A stretch of DNA of 64,000 bases from Alligator mississippiensis (Eukaryota; Chordata; Crocodylia; Alligatoridae): assembly GCF_030867095.1 (NCBI RefSeq), contig NC_081824.1:254635956-254699955 (forward strand), written 5' to 3'. Both the position numbers and the translations under genes were made by a program. The notes below the pieces were generated by a model that saw only the letters and a list, made by a program, of their open reading frames with translations, had not been told where the DNA came from and made no database searches. Of this stretch, positions 10,518 to 22,299 are shown piece after piece. Within the stretch, counting starts at the first letter, position 1, and each line of letters begins with the position of its first letter.

Positions 10518-12616
10518 TTCTGTCTCTACCATCCCATCCCTTTCCCAGCTCAGTTCCATCTTACCCCCACTTCACACCTAAATCTTCCTTTTCATTCCAG
10601 TCTCCTTACCAACTCGTCCCAGTCTGTCTCCCCTTCAAGCTTATTGTGTGCGAGAATCCCTATTGTTCCTCTACCCCAGCTCCCAAGTGCAGTCCCTTCC
10701 TTAGGGTCCTCATCCTAGTGTCTCTCTGAGGCCTCTTGTGGCAGTCTCCCTTACACAGTCAGTTCACATCTGCCCTTTAAAGTTCCTAGTTCCAGCCTAC
10801 TCCCTCTCCTGTGTCCCCACAGTCTGTCTCCTGTTTCCTGTCAGTTCATCAGATTTTTTTCTTCCTTCCCCATACTGGTCAGGGCCAGCATAGGGGGCAC
10901 TTAGATGAGTCATGGTATCATACAGCTAAAGCACTATTTGTCTCAGTGAGATAGTATTTCCTCTTTAGTTTGTAAGGTGCCGCCCTGCCCTGCCTTCTGC
11001 CTCTCTACAGGGTGAAAATTGTTCAAAATGCTGTGGTTGAAGTGATTTTATATGCTAGAGGGACATTTGGAATGGAAGGCCTTATCCAAAGCCAATGGAG
11101 GTTAATGTAGAGCCCTCTTGCTTTCATTTGGGCTTGGCTCAGGCCATATTCATCATCAGTAAAGAGTGATATTCAGATAAATGGCAAAAACCTGGAAGTT
11201 GATGCACACATTTTATCAAAACTATCCAAAGAGTCTAGCCATGTGCCTATGATGCCCTCCTAAAATAAACCAAGACTCAGCTCCCTGCCTCTGATTCTCT
11301 CCCCCCCCCCAACATTGGAGAATAAACTTGTAGAGAATGTTTTTCAAAAAAGCAGGGTGCATTCTCCCTCAGTTGCTACATATGTTCAAGTACACAAGTT
11401 ACATTTTACTCAGTGCAGTGAACAATCTGTTACAAGTCTGTCAGAAGATTAAATAAAAAGAAAAGAAGAAATCACTGCAGAAATGAAATCTGTGCACTGC
11501 CTTGTCACACTTCATTATTATTGTAAGCTATGTTCAGTGTGAGGTTAAAAAGGGTTAATGGTCTCTCTCATTTTAGTCCTCTAACTCAATTTAACCATAG
11601 CTGATGAAGCCAAGTGTTTGCACCTGTTAAGTTTAGGCCAGTTTGTATCTCCACAGAATAGCTCAGTCATAGCTATTGTATCTTTTTTATATATCAGCCT
11701 TTGTTCCTGACAACTGTGTTTAGAAACAACTGAAACCAATAAAAAGACCCCCCCCCCCCAAGACATTCCAGTAAAGCTTGTTTAAAAGAGAGAGATTAGA
11801 TTACACCTTTGACCTTCAGAGTGAAAGCTGCAAAGCTAGATGTGGAAGACTTAATACACAAAGATTTTCCTTTTCAGCTCATTTAATTTACCCTTCCTTT
11901 AGGCTCCCAAGGTAACTTTCAACAGTGAGTTCTCTGCAGAGGAAAAGTTCTATGATGGGTAAGGTGCTGACTGAGAGCAAAGAAAATTATTTAGCTTTGC
12001 ACACACACAAACGCATATTTTCATATGTACATATTTTATGTCATTCTTTTCTCCACCACCTTTGCTTTCCTGACATTTAATTAACAATATGTCTCTGATG
12101 TCAAAACAAACATAAAATATGGCTGCTTGCAGAGAATGCAAACCCTAATTAAGATGAAATTTTGGACTTAACATAAGACAGTGTTTCGAATTCTCATCAG
12201 GATCTACTCCAGTTTATAAAATGTTCCCAGATGTTCATCTGAGCCTCTGGGCCCATCTTTATTTGTATCTTGAAAAATTAATGCATAAATGAAAGATTAC
12301 AGTATTTATCTTCACTGGCGGAGGTATTTTATTTGTAATTTCATACCAAATTCCACCCCGGTATCATTCCATTAACTTTACTGGCGTTATGTGGGAGAGA
12401 ATGCTCACCATCTTCAATACCTATTTGAACAATTCAGATCCATTTTTTTTAAATGATCCATCTAGGTTTGGATCATTTTAATTTTGAACATTTTTATCCC
12501 ACCTTAGATAATGTCAGGACCAAGACATTGGAACTAAACATTCTCGGCATACACATGATCAGATTCTGAGCCCCTATTTCACAAAATACTCCTGCTGACT
12601 TCAAATGAAACTACGC
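10518..12616. other. Pyrimidine-rich, then unannotated DNA
   Basis: 10518-10870 is strongly C+T-rich on the plus strand. Pure C runs occur at about 11300-11310 and 11748-11759. No gene or element ends recognised. Confidence 0.45.
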
Positions 12617-13091
12617 ATAGGGTGTGTCTACATGTGCCATTAGGGGGTAGCAATAAACTGTGGAGCTTACTGTGCTGCAGTTTATTGCTCCTGGAAAACT
12701 CTCAGGCGCATATCTACATGTGTGCCTGGACCGTGGTACATTGAGCCGGGTTGCAGTAGCCCCGGTTGGCAAAGCACCTGGGGGTCTGGAGGAACCTGGC
12801 AGTTTGGAGGAGCTGGCTGGGACACAAGCATGCTTCAGCCTAGGGCTAGTCAGCAGGCAGCCCCAGCATTGAAGCACCCTCATGTCTCAGCTGGTTAGCA
12901 GCTACATGCATGCTTCTGAACACAAAAAAACCTCCGCAGCGGGATAGTACTTACATTTACCAGTACTACCCTTTTGCAGAGTTTATTAGTTTCATGCGCC
13001 CTAATAGGAGGGCATATGTAGATGCTGAGATGCGTATTGCACAGTTAATTAGTCAACTGCACAGTAAACATCTCATGTAGGCACACCCATA
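12617..13091. mobile_element. D2: GGG-TIR element with 3-bp TSD
   Basis: The element covers 12620-13088, starting GGGTGTGTCTACATGTGCC and ending CATCTCATGTAGGCACACCC. It is flanked by ata on both sides (12617-12619, 13089-13091). Termini and duplication length fit PIF/Harbinger-type MITEs. The interior has an inverted AATAAACTG...CAGTTTATT stem at about 12652-12690 and one CTGCACAGTAAA motif near the right end. It shares only its ends and the CAGTAA motif with D1, so it may be a distinct subfamily. No transposase is seen. Confidence 0.75.
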
Positions 13092-13650
13092 CAATATGTT
13101 TTTATTCATCATGAATAGGGTTGCCCACAGTATTTCACTTGGAAAACTGGTCTGTAGGCATTTAACAGAGGTAAGATTCTGCTCTTGTGGGGAAATGCTC
13201 AGATGCCAAATAATGAACTTTCATAGCTTTCACATCACTCACTCCTTCCCTGACACTGGGGTTGTAATCTGGGTGGAGGGGTAACATGCTTGGGTAGGAG
13301 GGGATAAGATAGGGACCTGGGGCTGGTATACCATTCTGACCCATGTAGATTAGAGTAACTACTCCAGCAGTGGGGGAGATACTTTAAAGCTCCTTTGCTT
13401 CCCCCATTTCCAGACCTGGCGAAGTTTATAAATTCAGCTAGAATATTTATTTCTGAACCTCTGGTTAATTTAAGACATTGAACTATAAAGGGATAAATAT
13501 ACAGAAATATATAAATGCTTTTTCACCTTGGTGCATTAAAATTGAATAGTCCAATTGTAGCAAACCCCCCAGTTTTTCTTTTTTTTTTTTTACTTACAAA
13601 TATGACATCCCCTTTTCCCCATCATTTCTGCCTTTTTCTCTCCCCTCCTC
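13092..13650. other. Unannotated DNA
   Basis: Nothing recognised apart from a T-rich run at about 13577-13592. Confidence 0.4.
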
Positions 13651-13659
13651 TATTCCCTA

Positions 13660-14660
13660 TGGGCATATATAGTAGTTATAAGTTAAGTTGAAACCCTGTG
13701 TACATAGGTCCCCTTTTATAGTAACCATGTGCTATTGCAATAGTGTTTTGCTCTGTGTGTTGGATTACTGTAATGTCTTACACTGTACAGTTCTTGTGTC
13801 TTAAGTGTCTCTATGTTAACATTGCATGATTTAGGCATTCAGTGTGGGTTTGCATGAGTGATGTCAAGTATCCAATTTTGTGTGTCAAGTTCCCATCTTG
13901 TCCCCATGCCTTGTTGTGTAAATGTGTTGCAATTATGACTCATGTTTAAGTCTGTAACCTCTCCCATGTAAATTGGTTTTCCTTGAATGCCTGAAGCAAA
14001 AGAGTGAATGGATGAGGGAAACACAATGATAGCAGGACCCCCTACTAAATCACCCCACCATCAAAACCAATACCTGGACCAATAACCCAGCCATTGGAAC
14101 CATCCTCTGCATTCAAGAAACAAAAGATGAGGCACCCACCATTGTGCCAGGCTGCACATGCTCAGTATGAACATCTGGAACCCTCTGGAACAGGACTGAC
14201 CTTGCCTGGACAGGCCCTCCCCATAGGAAATCATAGGTAGTCTGCCCCATAAAAAGGGGTAGTGAAGACTGACTCCTTGGGATGCCCTCTTCATCTGGAC
14301 CAGCTCCATGCCACACCATCTCTCCACCCAGAGGCCCTGCCAGTGACCCCCCTCTGGACAACACCTTGCTGGAGAAGACGCCAACTTGCCATCGAGGTTC
14401 AACTCACAGCTCAGGATAGGTAGCTATCACCCCACCCCCTCTGCAGCCAAGGACTTGGATTCTGTTTCTCTTCCCTACCTGGACTCCAACACTTCCACTG
14501 AGTTTCTTTTTCTGCTACCATTGTGTGAGTGTGTGTGGGAGTGCTTGTGTGAGTGTGTGTAGGAACCAAGCTGTACAGTACAGTGTTCATTTAATAAAAC
14601 TCTTATTTGTACCCCTGAGCTGGTTTTTGCTTTACTACAGTTCCAGCCCTGCTCCAATCT
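13660..14660 (+). mobile_element. Possible solo LTR (boundaries uncertain)
   Basis: The stretch has LTR-like order: a long U3-like region, a TATA-like CATAAAAAGG at 14249-14258, about 330 bp of C-rich leader-like sequence, and a polyadenylation-type AATAAAA at 14593-14599 followed by a GT-containing stretch. I found no gag, pol or env reading frame beside it, no primer-binding site and no convincing target duplication. It could be a solo endogenous-retrovirus LTR or simply AT/GC-mixed intergenic DNA. Confidence 0.3.
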
Positions 14661-15061
14661 CTGCTCCTCACCCCTCTAACTTCTGTCTAATTTCTCTCTC
14701 TCCTGCTTCTGGCTCACCGCCACCTCCAACACCTGTCCCATGCTCCTGTGGCTCCAGCTGTCTGGAACTCCTCTCTGCCTGCAGACCCCTGTTTCTTTGC
14801 TATTGCCTTATCCCCACTGCCTTTCCCCCGATCTCTGCCACTTGCTCTTTAGTTACCAAGCACCCCAAGCATAGTACCACAGGCACCAACAAACACACTG
14901 TCTCCTGAGTCAGTGTTTAACCTGTGTGTATATGTGTATGTATGTGTGTATTGTGTATGATTTCATGTCATTATCATTAGAGCATGTATGTGCTTGAATT
15001 GGTGATAGGTATGCATGTGCCTAGGCTGGTAATCTTGGATGTGTATGTGCCTGAGTTGGTA

Positions 15062-15092
<31 letters not shown>

Positions 15093-17089
15093 TGCACCTA
15101 ATTGATTTGTGTGTTTGTATACGTGCAATTGTGTCACACCCTCCCATATAACAGTGCAATTTTGAGATCCTGAGAGTTGGCCTAACCCCACAGGGCAACA
15201 CAATAATTCAATGGGGATAAACTAACGTCAGTGCAACTCTCAGTTTCTGGTGTTGAGGTACACTGAGTTACGACTACCCAGTCAGTCCAGCAGTGCAGTT
15301 GGCTGAACGTCCCGGTGGGATTTAAATAATTTGACTTTTGCCCTATAATTTTCCAGTAAAAATAACTCATGGAAGGCTCTGATTTCATTGAGTCTAACAA
15401 GTGTTCCATATCTTCAAGTAGATTTTGGTTCTGATGGGAATGATGAGAATTGTGTTTCTAGATTTAAACTGATTCCACTTTTAAAGAGGAAAGGGAAAAT
15501 TCTCTTTGATGTGTCATGTATGCCCTGGTTTCAGAATAAGGCATTTCACATTAAGTTATGTCTGACCCAGCTTTATACATGCTTGCCTTTTTAATCTACT
15601 GCTTTATAATTGAAAATGTTAATCTGTTTTTCCCCATTAGAATGCACCACAATGTGGCAATTGGATACTATTAAGAATGGATAAACAAAAGGGACCTTTT
15701 AGTCCCAATTCATACACACAAGCTTTCGTCTGTGCTAGCAAACTAGAGATAAAAAGCACGTTGCATTATCCTGAACATTTAAGGTTTCCTTTTGTTTAGA
15801 GTATTGCACACATTTGCTTGGGCCTTATCTATGCAAATAGACCAACTTGCCTCTCATGCAAAGTGGGAAATAAGGTTTCCTGAATTGCTGGTAAATTTAT
15901 GTTTCTATAGAACAGTCTCATGATCAGTAAACCATGTACATTACTGCTGAACAGTGCTGTAGATAGACTCAATCCAGATCTATTAGACTTTTTATTACTG
16001 AACATGGTCGTTATGACTTGATATAATTGTTACTTTCAGAAATATATAAAAAAAGATTAAGGAAGGTACCATTGTTAGGGGCTGGCACTGAATTCAGTAT
16101 TTCAAGCTCAAAGCTTAGCTGTGATTAAGGGTTGAGACTTTGGTTCAGGTAAAAAGATACTAAAATATTGAAAATGCAACTTTGGCCCAAAATATCACAA
16201 ATCCCACGAGATCAGCCAGCATTCTGATATATAACATCCTGAATCGTGGACCTTCTGTAAGATTGCTCTCTCACAAGAATACAGATACATACAGCTCAGA
16301 TTCGACACTGTGTGCTTTAGGCCCAAAGCCCTAAAGACAGGTTTAAATCTGAAGTTACTGTATTTAATATTTGAAAGGGTTTGGATTTCATTTTCTAGTC
16401 TTGAATCATCTATTAACTAATATTAACGGAATGTAGCTTATGCAGGTTCTTTTTCTGCTTTGAACTTTTCAACCAGTCCAGCAAGTTTTAAAATACACAT
16501 GTGAAAACTGCAAAGTGTTTATTGAATGAAATAGATACGTGGCAATTTTATATCAGGTAATTGGGGTAAAGATATTAACTCAGCAATTAGTATCTCTACA
16601 AAAGTATTTGTATTAAATTGGTAGAGGAAAGTAACAGGGAAGTTGCAAACAATTGCACTTCTACATAAGCAAAGAAGGTAGATGCCACACTAAACTTTGT
16701 TTTTTTTTTATTTGTTCCTATTTAAATTAGCATTGACCTGAGAGGATCTACTAGAGAGAATAGCTACTTCTATAATCTCCATAGACTTGAACAATACAAA
16801 GGAACAGTGAAAACTGGGCTTGCACATTAAAGATAATACTACAGTTTTATTTGTAGAGCACCCTTCTCTTTACCAAGCTAAAATATTCTACAATGTCATT
16901 CTGATGAGAACATATTAAAAATATAAATAGATGCTACCTTCTGAACATTTCAGGGTCCAGTACAGGAAGGATGGTATCCGTAGGGGGCAGGCTTGCTGTT
17001 GTAGAAAGGCTGTCATTAAAACAGAGCTAATGGTAGCCAGGCCAATATTAAAGCTTCAGATATGAAATGAGTTTGATTCTTAATCTAGT
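14660..17089. other. GT-rich microsatellite zone, then unannotated DNA
   Basis: 14520-14570 and 14920-15110 are rich in GTGT phrases, with a pure (GT)n run at 15062-15088. 14650-14860 is C+T-rich. From 15200 to 17089 I recognise no element ends, RNA genes or exons. Confidence 0.45.
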
Positions 17090-17291
17090 TTCTAGTGCAG
17101 GGGCGGGCAATTGTTTCAGGTGTAGGGCTACTTACTGAGTTTTGGCAAGCCATCAAGGGCTGCATGAGAGGTAGCTGGGGGCAGATAAATATTATTATTT
17201 AAATTTTTTAGGGGTCCCGCCGGCCAAACAAAAAGCCATGGTGGACTGCATCCAGCCTGCAGGCCGCAATTTGCCCACCCCTGTTCTAGTG
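17090..17291. mobile_element. 186-bp hAT MITE with perfect 8-bp TSD
   Basis: The element 17098-17283 begins CAGGGGCGGGCAATTG and ends CAATTTGCCCACCCCTG, near-perfect terminal inverted repeats of about 14 bp. It is flanked by ttctagtg on both sides (17090-17097 and 17284-17291), an exact 8-bp duplication. Size, termini and duplication identify a non-autonomous hAT. The near-intact ends suggest it is younger than the CR1 fragments in the window. It has no coding capacity. Confidence 0.92.
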
Positions 17292-19490
17292 GTTAGGTTT
17301 AAACATGGCACACTTACCACCTATTTTTAAAATCCTCCATTTTTGTTGTAACACTAATTTGGCGCACAGATCCTGCTATTCACCTGAGCATTTGGGGGCA
17401 AGAGTTAAGGATCCAATGATCTCAGCTTCCCACATGGTCAAAAGAGAGGCAAAGTATTTTTTTTAATGTACAACATAGTTCTCTCACTTATTGATATTTA
17501 CCATTGATTTTTCTGTTCTGAAGCATTGTCATCTTCCCAGTCTATTCATATAAGTCCCAAACCTGCTGTGACATAGGCTCAAGTAAACCTCACAGCTACA
17601 AAGAGTGGAGTATCACTAATTTCAGTAAATTGCCTCAATGATGTAGGGGCCTCTATATATGTATGCTTTGTTACAGGATCAGACCCTCAGTGCATACGAA
17701 AATTGAGGCAAAAATTAGTGGCGTATGCTGAACATTTTCTGGAAGTAGAAGATCACTTAACCAAGAAGATCAACTGCCTCTTCTTGCCCTCCTTATCTTC
17801 CTTCATTTGGTTTTTAGCAGAACCTAGTTGTGGATATTTTTCTTGATTGTTGCAAAGACACTTTAGGCATGGGCTGGCGTGGAGGGGCCATCTGTCCATT
17901 GAAGATCATAAGAACTTTAAAAGGAATTCATTCTAGGATACATGAATAAACGTTTTGAAATAAATCATGCACACAAAATTGAACTTTCATGACCACAGCC
18001 TATTTTTTGTTCATTCCAGTCTTTCAACAGTGTGACTGAGTGATTAATTTTATTTGCTAACAATCACCTTTCCCTAATGTCAATAAAAGGGCTCAAGCTG
18101 GATCTCTATTAAACTAGCAGAAAGGTCAATGTAAAAGTCAACCAGGGAAATTACTGTCCATTGATTGTAATAACCATTTGCACAGTAGAGTTCAGTACTC
18201 AATCAACATATGCATCTTGAATTAATTTCCCCCCCAAATTTGCTATCATTCCTGGTTTGTTTTAAGCTGAGGCAAGGAATTTTAGAATTCCATTAATGTT
18301 TCTGAAGTATTTATTTCTTGAAGGTGCTCATATATCAGCCATGCAGTCTCTTTTTCTGGCCTGGACCTCTTACAAGTAGCTCCCACTCTCCATGAGGGAA
18401 ATTAAAATATTGTTAAGTTTTCAGATAGACTTTAGCCATCATGCACTATGATTTTTCTTTAAAAAAATCATTTTTATAAAGGTCAGAACAAGAGATTAAC
18501 ATGTTGGATGAATATCAATCATTTAGTTGATGCTAGTGGCAGAATCATCAGTGGAGAAATTTAATTTACCCAGATGCCATACATCATCAGGTTGCTTTAA
18601 ACATGTCTCTAGAGAGAAAACCACATGCATTTGACTTCTGGTGAGATGGAAAAATAATGGAAGATGATTTCAGAAAAGTAACCAAATCTGATCAGTCAGT
18701 CTGTAGCAGTGGGGTTTTAGGATCTTTTACAATAGATGGACTGGATGATTGGTTGGCTGAAAAATAATCAGATGCAGACCTTACATTTTTACAGTGGAAC
18801 TCCACTCAGTGCTAGTGCTCAGGGAATCTCCTCGACCACAAAGATCACAAAGGGGTAGATGTCCCAGAAAGTTGGAGTAGGGCATTCTCAGCCAAGAGGA
18901 CAAAGAGCCCGAACTACTGTCCCCTCCTCATAGGGGTCTTCTTTTAATTTAGGTTTGAAGAACCTTAGTGGCAAAATGTGGTGAAACTTGCAATTCCAAG
19001 ACCAGCATTGGCATTAACTCACAACCAACACTTTTAAAATGCTCCAGGGATACAATCCACAGCCACCTCTGGAGATGGGACCTTGTGATAAAAGTGAAGA
19101 AGTTATATCTGTAGTAAGGGGCAAATATATCTCATGATGTGCATTAGTAGTTGCTACATGCTTTCTTCCCTGAAAATATACTGTTCTTGCCTCACAGGTG
19201 TCCCCTTAAGCGTGGAGATTAAACATACCCAGTAATCACTGATTTCACGGGATATAATATAACTGGACTAAAGTACAAGGAACCACATTTTTTACCAGCA
19301 GTTACAGTATTAATATTTTATTTTTCAGTTATGGGGGAGGAGGAGGCTGGAAAGATTGCCTCAGATATGATCCTCAGCCCAATCTCAACCCTGACAAGAT
19401 GCTTGCTGTTTACTAGTATCAGTGCCATTTAAGCCAAAACTACCACAGCAATGGCAGACAGAACTTTTTGCTATTAGTGTTTCCTTGGAT
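17292..19490. other. Unannotated DNA
   Basis: No gene, RNA or transposon terminus recognised over about 2.2 kb. Composition is ordinary and AT-rich. Confidence 0.4.
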
Positions 19491-19732
19491 AGGTGGAGAT
19501 AAGGATTTCTTAGGTCAATATCTTTTAATGGAACAACTATGTCTTTGGTATAACCAAACCTTTAAGTAAAGTTAGACAAGCTTTCAACCTTCTTCCTCAG
19601 GTCTCCCTAAGTAATAGCATCAGTGCGTTGAAGAGGCCTGAGGAAGAAGGTCTTACATTCAAAAGCTTGTCTAAATTTATGTCAATGACATAGATGTCCA
19701 ATAAAAGATATTAAGAAATCCTTGCCCCTCAC
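19491..19732. repeat. PLE-end hairpin 2 (head-to-head inverted repeat)
   Basis: The left arm 19491-19604 and right arm 19634-19732 are imperfect reverse complements around a spacer of about 29 bp. Reading out from the centre each arm has CTGAGGAAGAAGG, then AAAGCTTGTCTAA, then a CAATAAAAGATATT segment and AAGGATTTCTTA at the outer edge (right arm read on the plus strand, left on the minus). The order matches hairpin 1 and the 3' ends of both PLE copies, but the bases differ enough to make it a different subfamily. It is best read as a second head-to-head pair of PLE termini with the body deleted. Confidence 0.72.
19638..19674 (+). ncRNA. Degenerate hammerhead-like core in hairpin 2
   Basis: CTGAGGA at 19638-19644 is followed by a 16-nt segment and an AAAA-GCTTGTC box near 19671. 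The first base of the GAAA box is changed, so this copy is probably inactive. The mirror copy on the minus strand in the left arm (about 19585-19601) is also degenerate. Confidence 0.3.
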
Positions 19733-20069
19733 ATAATTTCTGGACCATCATGGCTACAGCATCACTCTTACACTGCCCTAGGATAGGTAGGGCTCTTTCC
19801 AATGAACATAAGAGAAACCAGCAGAGGCATTAGCAAATTTCCAATGCCTTGCACGAGGATGCTCTGTGACAACACAATCTGTCAGTCAGCCTCTATGTCT
19901 GTTAGCAGTCACGGACCGTGCAGAATGAGTGAGTGTACGGTCTCTATCTGGTTCCCATCACCGTAGTATCTGAACATTTACATATATTCTGCTTCTGTTA
20001 GGAGTTTTAAAATCAGCAGCACAAGGACAAAGAGCAAGCTTTCCTGCACAATAGGACTTCATAAGTCAT

Positions 20070-21225
20070 GGGCTGCGCCCACATGAGCAGGGGCATGCGT
20101 TTGCCGCAGCACAAATAGAAGCAGCACAAATTTGCGATGCTACATTGTGCTGCAGTGCACACCCCTGCTTGTGCAGTTTGTAGCGGGACATATTGTCCTG
20201 CAGCTCCATGTGTTTCGGCAGGGGCTGGGGCACAAGGTGCCTCAATGTGGGGCTGGCTGGCAGGCAGCCCCAATGCTGAGGCACCCGGTGCCTCAGCCAG
20301 CTGGGGAAAAGCACGTGGAGATGGGGGAGCAGACAGCCCAGGGCTGCCTGCTTCCCATCTCTGTGAGGTAAGGAGCCCCCGTGCTGAAGCACCTTGCACT
20401 CCAGCCAGCCACTCCCCGGCTGGTTGGGGTGCAGTGTTCCTCGAGATGGGGGAGCAGGCAGCCCTGGGCTGGCTGCTCCCTTGTCTCTGCGTGTTTCAGT
20501 ACAAAGTCTCCACTGTGCAACCCCCACGCTGAGGCACATGGCGCCCCCATATTGAGGCACACAGTGTGCATCGAGACAGGGGAGCAGGCACCTCCACGTG
20601 CTGCTCTCTGGCTGGTTGAGGCACAGGGGACGTCTATACATGTGTTCTGGGATGGAGGGGGGGGTGCTTTAATTAGAGTGGCTCTGGGAGCCACTGTAAT
20701 TAAAACGCCTGCAGCATCACGTGTATTCAGAGTCCTGCACTTCAAAATGGTGACAGGGGCACTTTAACTAAAGCTCATTTGCGCCCCCGCTGCCATTTTG
20801 AAACACAGGGACGCTGAATACACAGGAAGCGGAGACTGCTGGAGCCCGCTAATTAACATGCTTCAGCAGACTTGCAGCAGACTCAATTAATCAAGTCTGC
20901 TCTGATGCGTGCTAATTAGCACACATTGGAACAGAGCTCCGGCACATGTAGGATGCCTCAGCGCAGGGGCTCCACCATGTGCAGAGATGGGGGAGCAGGT
21001 AGCCGTGAGTTGCCTGCTCCTGCGTGTCTGCCTTTGTCCCAGCACATGGCACTTTGTGTGCTTTGCGTTGCTTTTTTTCAGGGTTTTTATTTTTGCTATG
21101 GGGAAATCCCACTAGCAAATTTTGCCCCAGTGTTGCAAATTAGCAGTGCCACATGTGGTTTAATGGGCAACTGCAGAGGTTTGCGGTGCCACAAACAACA
21201 CGTGCCATGGTGTCCTGTGCAGTGT
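20070..21225. mobile_element. A1: TIR element of the A family, interrupted by B1
   Basis: The left end GGGCTGCGCCCACATGAGCA and the following CAGCACAAATAGAAGCAGCA block match, in reverse orientation, the right end of A2 at 53830-53963. The right portion, GGTGCCACAAACAACACGTG at about 21187-21206, matches the left end of A2. The interior is GC-rich with repeated GCTGGNTGGGG and GAGATGGGGGAGCAGGCAG phrases. B1 lies inside at about 20627-20957. The right boundary is worn and no clean duplication can be assigned. The open frames across it shift between copies and are not evidence of a gene. Confidence 0.6.
20627..20957. mobile_element. B1: TIR element nested in A1
   Basis: Begins GGGACGTCTATACATGTG and ends CACATGTAGGATGCC, imperfect terminal inverted repeats. 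It contains GTGCTTTAATTAGAGTGGCT, CATTTTGAA with its complement around 20740-20800, and an AATTAATCAAGTCTGCT palindromic zone. The same sequence occurs in reverse in B2 at 23919-24456. A2 lacks this block at the equivalent place (53690-53720), so B1 is a later insertion. Confidence 0.65.
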
Positions 21226-21230
21226 ATTGG

Positions 21231-21903
21231 TAACCCAGTGTCACTAGCACATTCCATTAGGTCAACAGAAAAGTAGTTTAAAAAGCCCAGTGGTAAGCAG
21301 AAAGCACCAGAGGTCAATGCAATGCTAAGGGCAAGGGCAAGAGAAACTAGATGCAGCATTTTGTTTTAACCCTGCTTAGCAACGACAGGGAAATGGGTAA
21401 GACAACAGGGTTAGATGGTTTGGGCTCAGAAAGTGTGTGGAGGGAAAAGTCACTGAGCTAGGAGCACACACACAAAAACAAGTCAAATACAAGCTTTTGC
21501 AAGGAAGTAATGAAACCATGGGGTTTATAGTTACTTTATTCAATTTGGAAAAAATAGTTGTAAAATAAAACAGACTGGCCCAAAGGACAGATTGCCCTTC
21601 TCCATGGAGTTGTACATAGCAGTAAAAAAGACGAATAACAGCACTGAATGACTGGGGACAGAATTTCATAGCAGTAGAGATGAAGGCTTCAAAATACACC
21701 ACCTTACATATGCCACTCTGGGCCTGACAGCCTTTTTCTCTCAATCCGTCCTGTGGAACATGTTTAGTTGTCTTCTTTAAAATGAGTTACATCTTTCAGG
21801 ATCTCTCTCTTCCCCACTTCTGCTGCTCTTCATCTTTGTAACCATGCTTACTAATTCTTGGGGCTTGAGTTCGCATAAAAAGACCCAATCAAGGTAAAGT
21901 GAT
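21231..21903. other. Unannotated DNA
   Basis: Nothing recognised; the 122-codon minus frame at 21376-21744 has no family resemblance I can name. Confidence 0.35.
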
Positions 21904-22188
21904 ATTGGGTGCATCTACATGTGATGCTATGTCACTGTAGCAATGCGCTGATGTCCATGGGCAAGAACCATGATGTAGCAGCTACTTCGCCATAGCAACA
22001 CTCTCCCCCGGTATAGTGTGCCGCTATGGCGAAGTAGCTGCTAAAAATAACTGTGAGCCACACTTATGGTGTAGTACAGGCCGTAGTATGGGCTGTTACT
22101 GCACCATGATTTAGCACTTCCAAAAGAAAGTGCTAAATCACAGTGTAATAACAATGTCGGTATAGTGACATGCGTAGATGCGCCCATT
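21904..22188. mobile_element. D3: double-hairpin GGG-TIR element with 3-bp TSD
   Basis: The element 21907-22185 starts GGGTGCATCTACATGTGA and ends GACATGCGTAGATGCGCCC, flanked by att on both sides (21904-21906, 22186-22188). Two perfect internal hairpins are present: a 19-bp stem (21978-21996 with 22023-22041) and a 12-bp stem (22108-22119 with 22128-22139). The termini place it with D1 and D2, though the interior is unrelated. No coding capacity. Confidence 0.8.
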
Positions 22189-22221
22189 GTGTCATGAAGT
22201 AAGGACAATCTTATGATTGTT

Positions 22222-22295
22222 AAGATACTAGACTGAGTTAAGGTACTAGACTGAGGCAAAGAGGTTCGGGTTTGATTCCCAGCTCCCCCTGACAC
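22222..22295 (+). repeat. tRNA-derived SINE fragment
   Basis: GGTTCGGGTTTGATTCCC at 22263-22280 resembles a pol III B box, preceded by GTTAAGATACTAGACTGAG and followed by AGCTCCCCCTGACACC, the usual layout of tRNA-related SINE heads. The GTACTAGACTGAG phrase is duplicated in tandem (22225-22255). No complete cloverleaf can be drawn, so this is not a tRNA gene. Confidence 0.4.
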
Positions 22296-22299
22296 CATG

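Noticed and set aside
20066-20641. 191-codon minus frame in A1, with a similar Cys-rich peptide near the ends of A2 and A3
   Set aside because: The shared peptide comes from the conserved subterminal DNA of the A family; frames break differently in each copy.
22222-22295. Functional tRNA gene
   Set aside because: Only the B box is convincing. No cloverleaf can be drawn, and the A-box region is duplicated.
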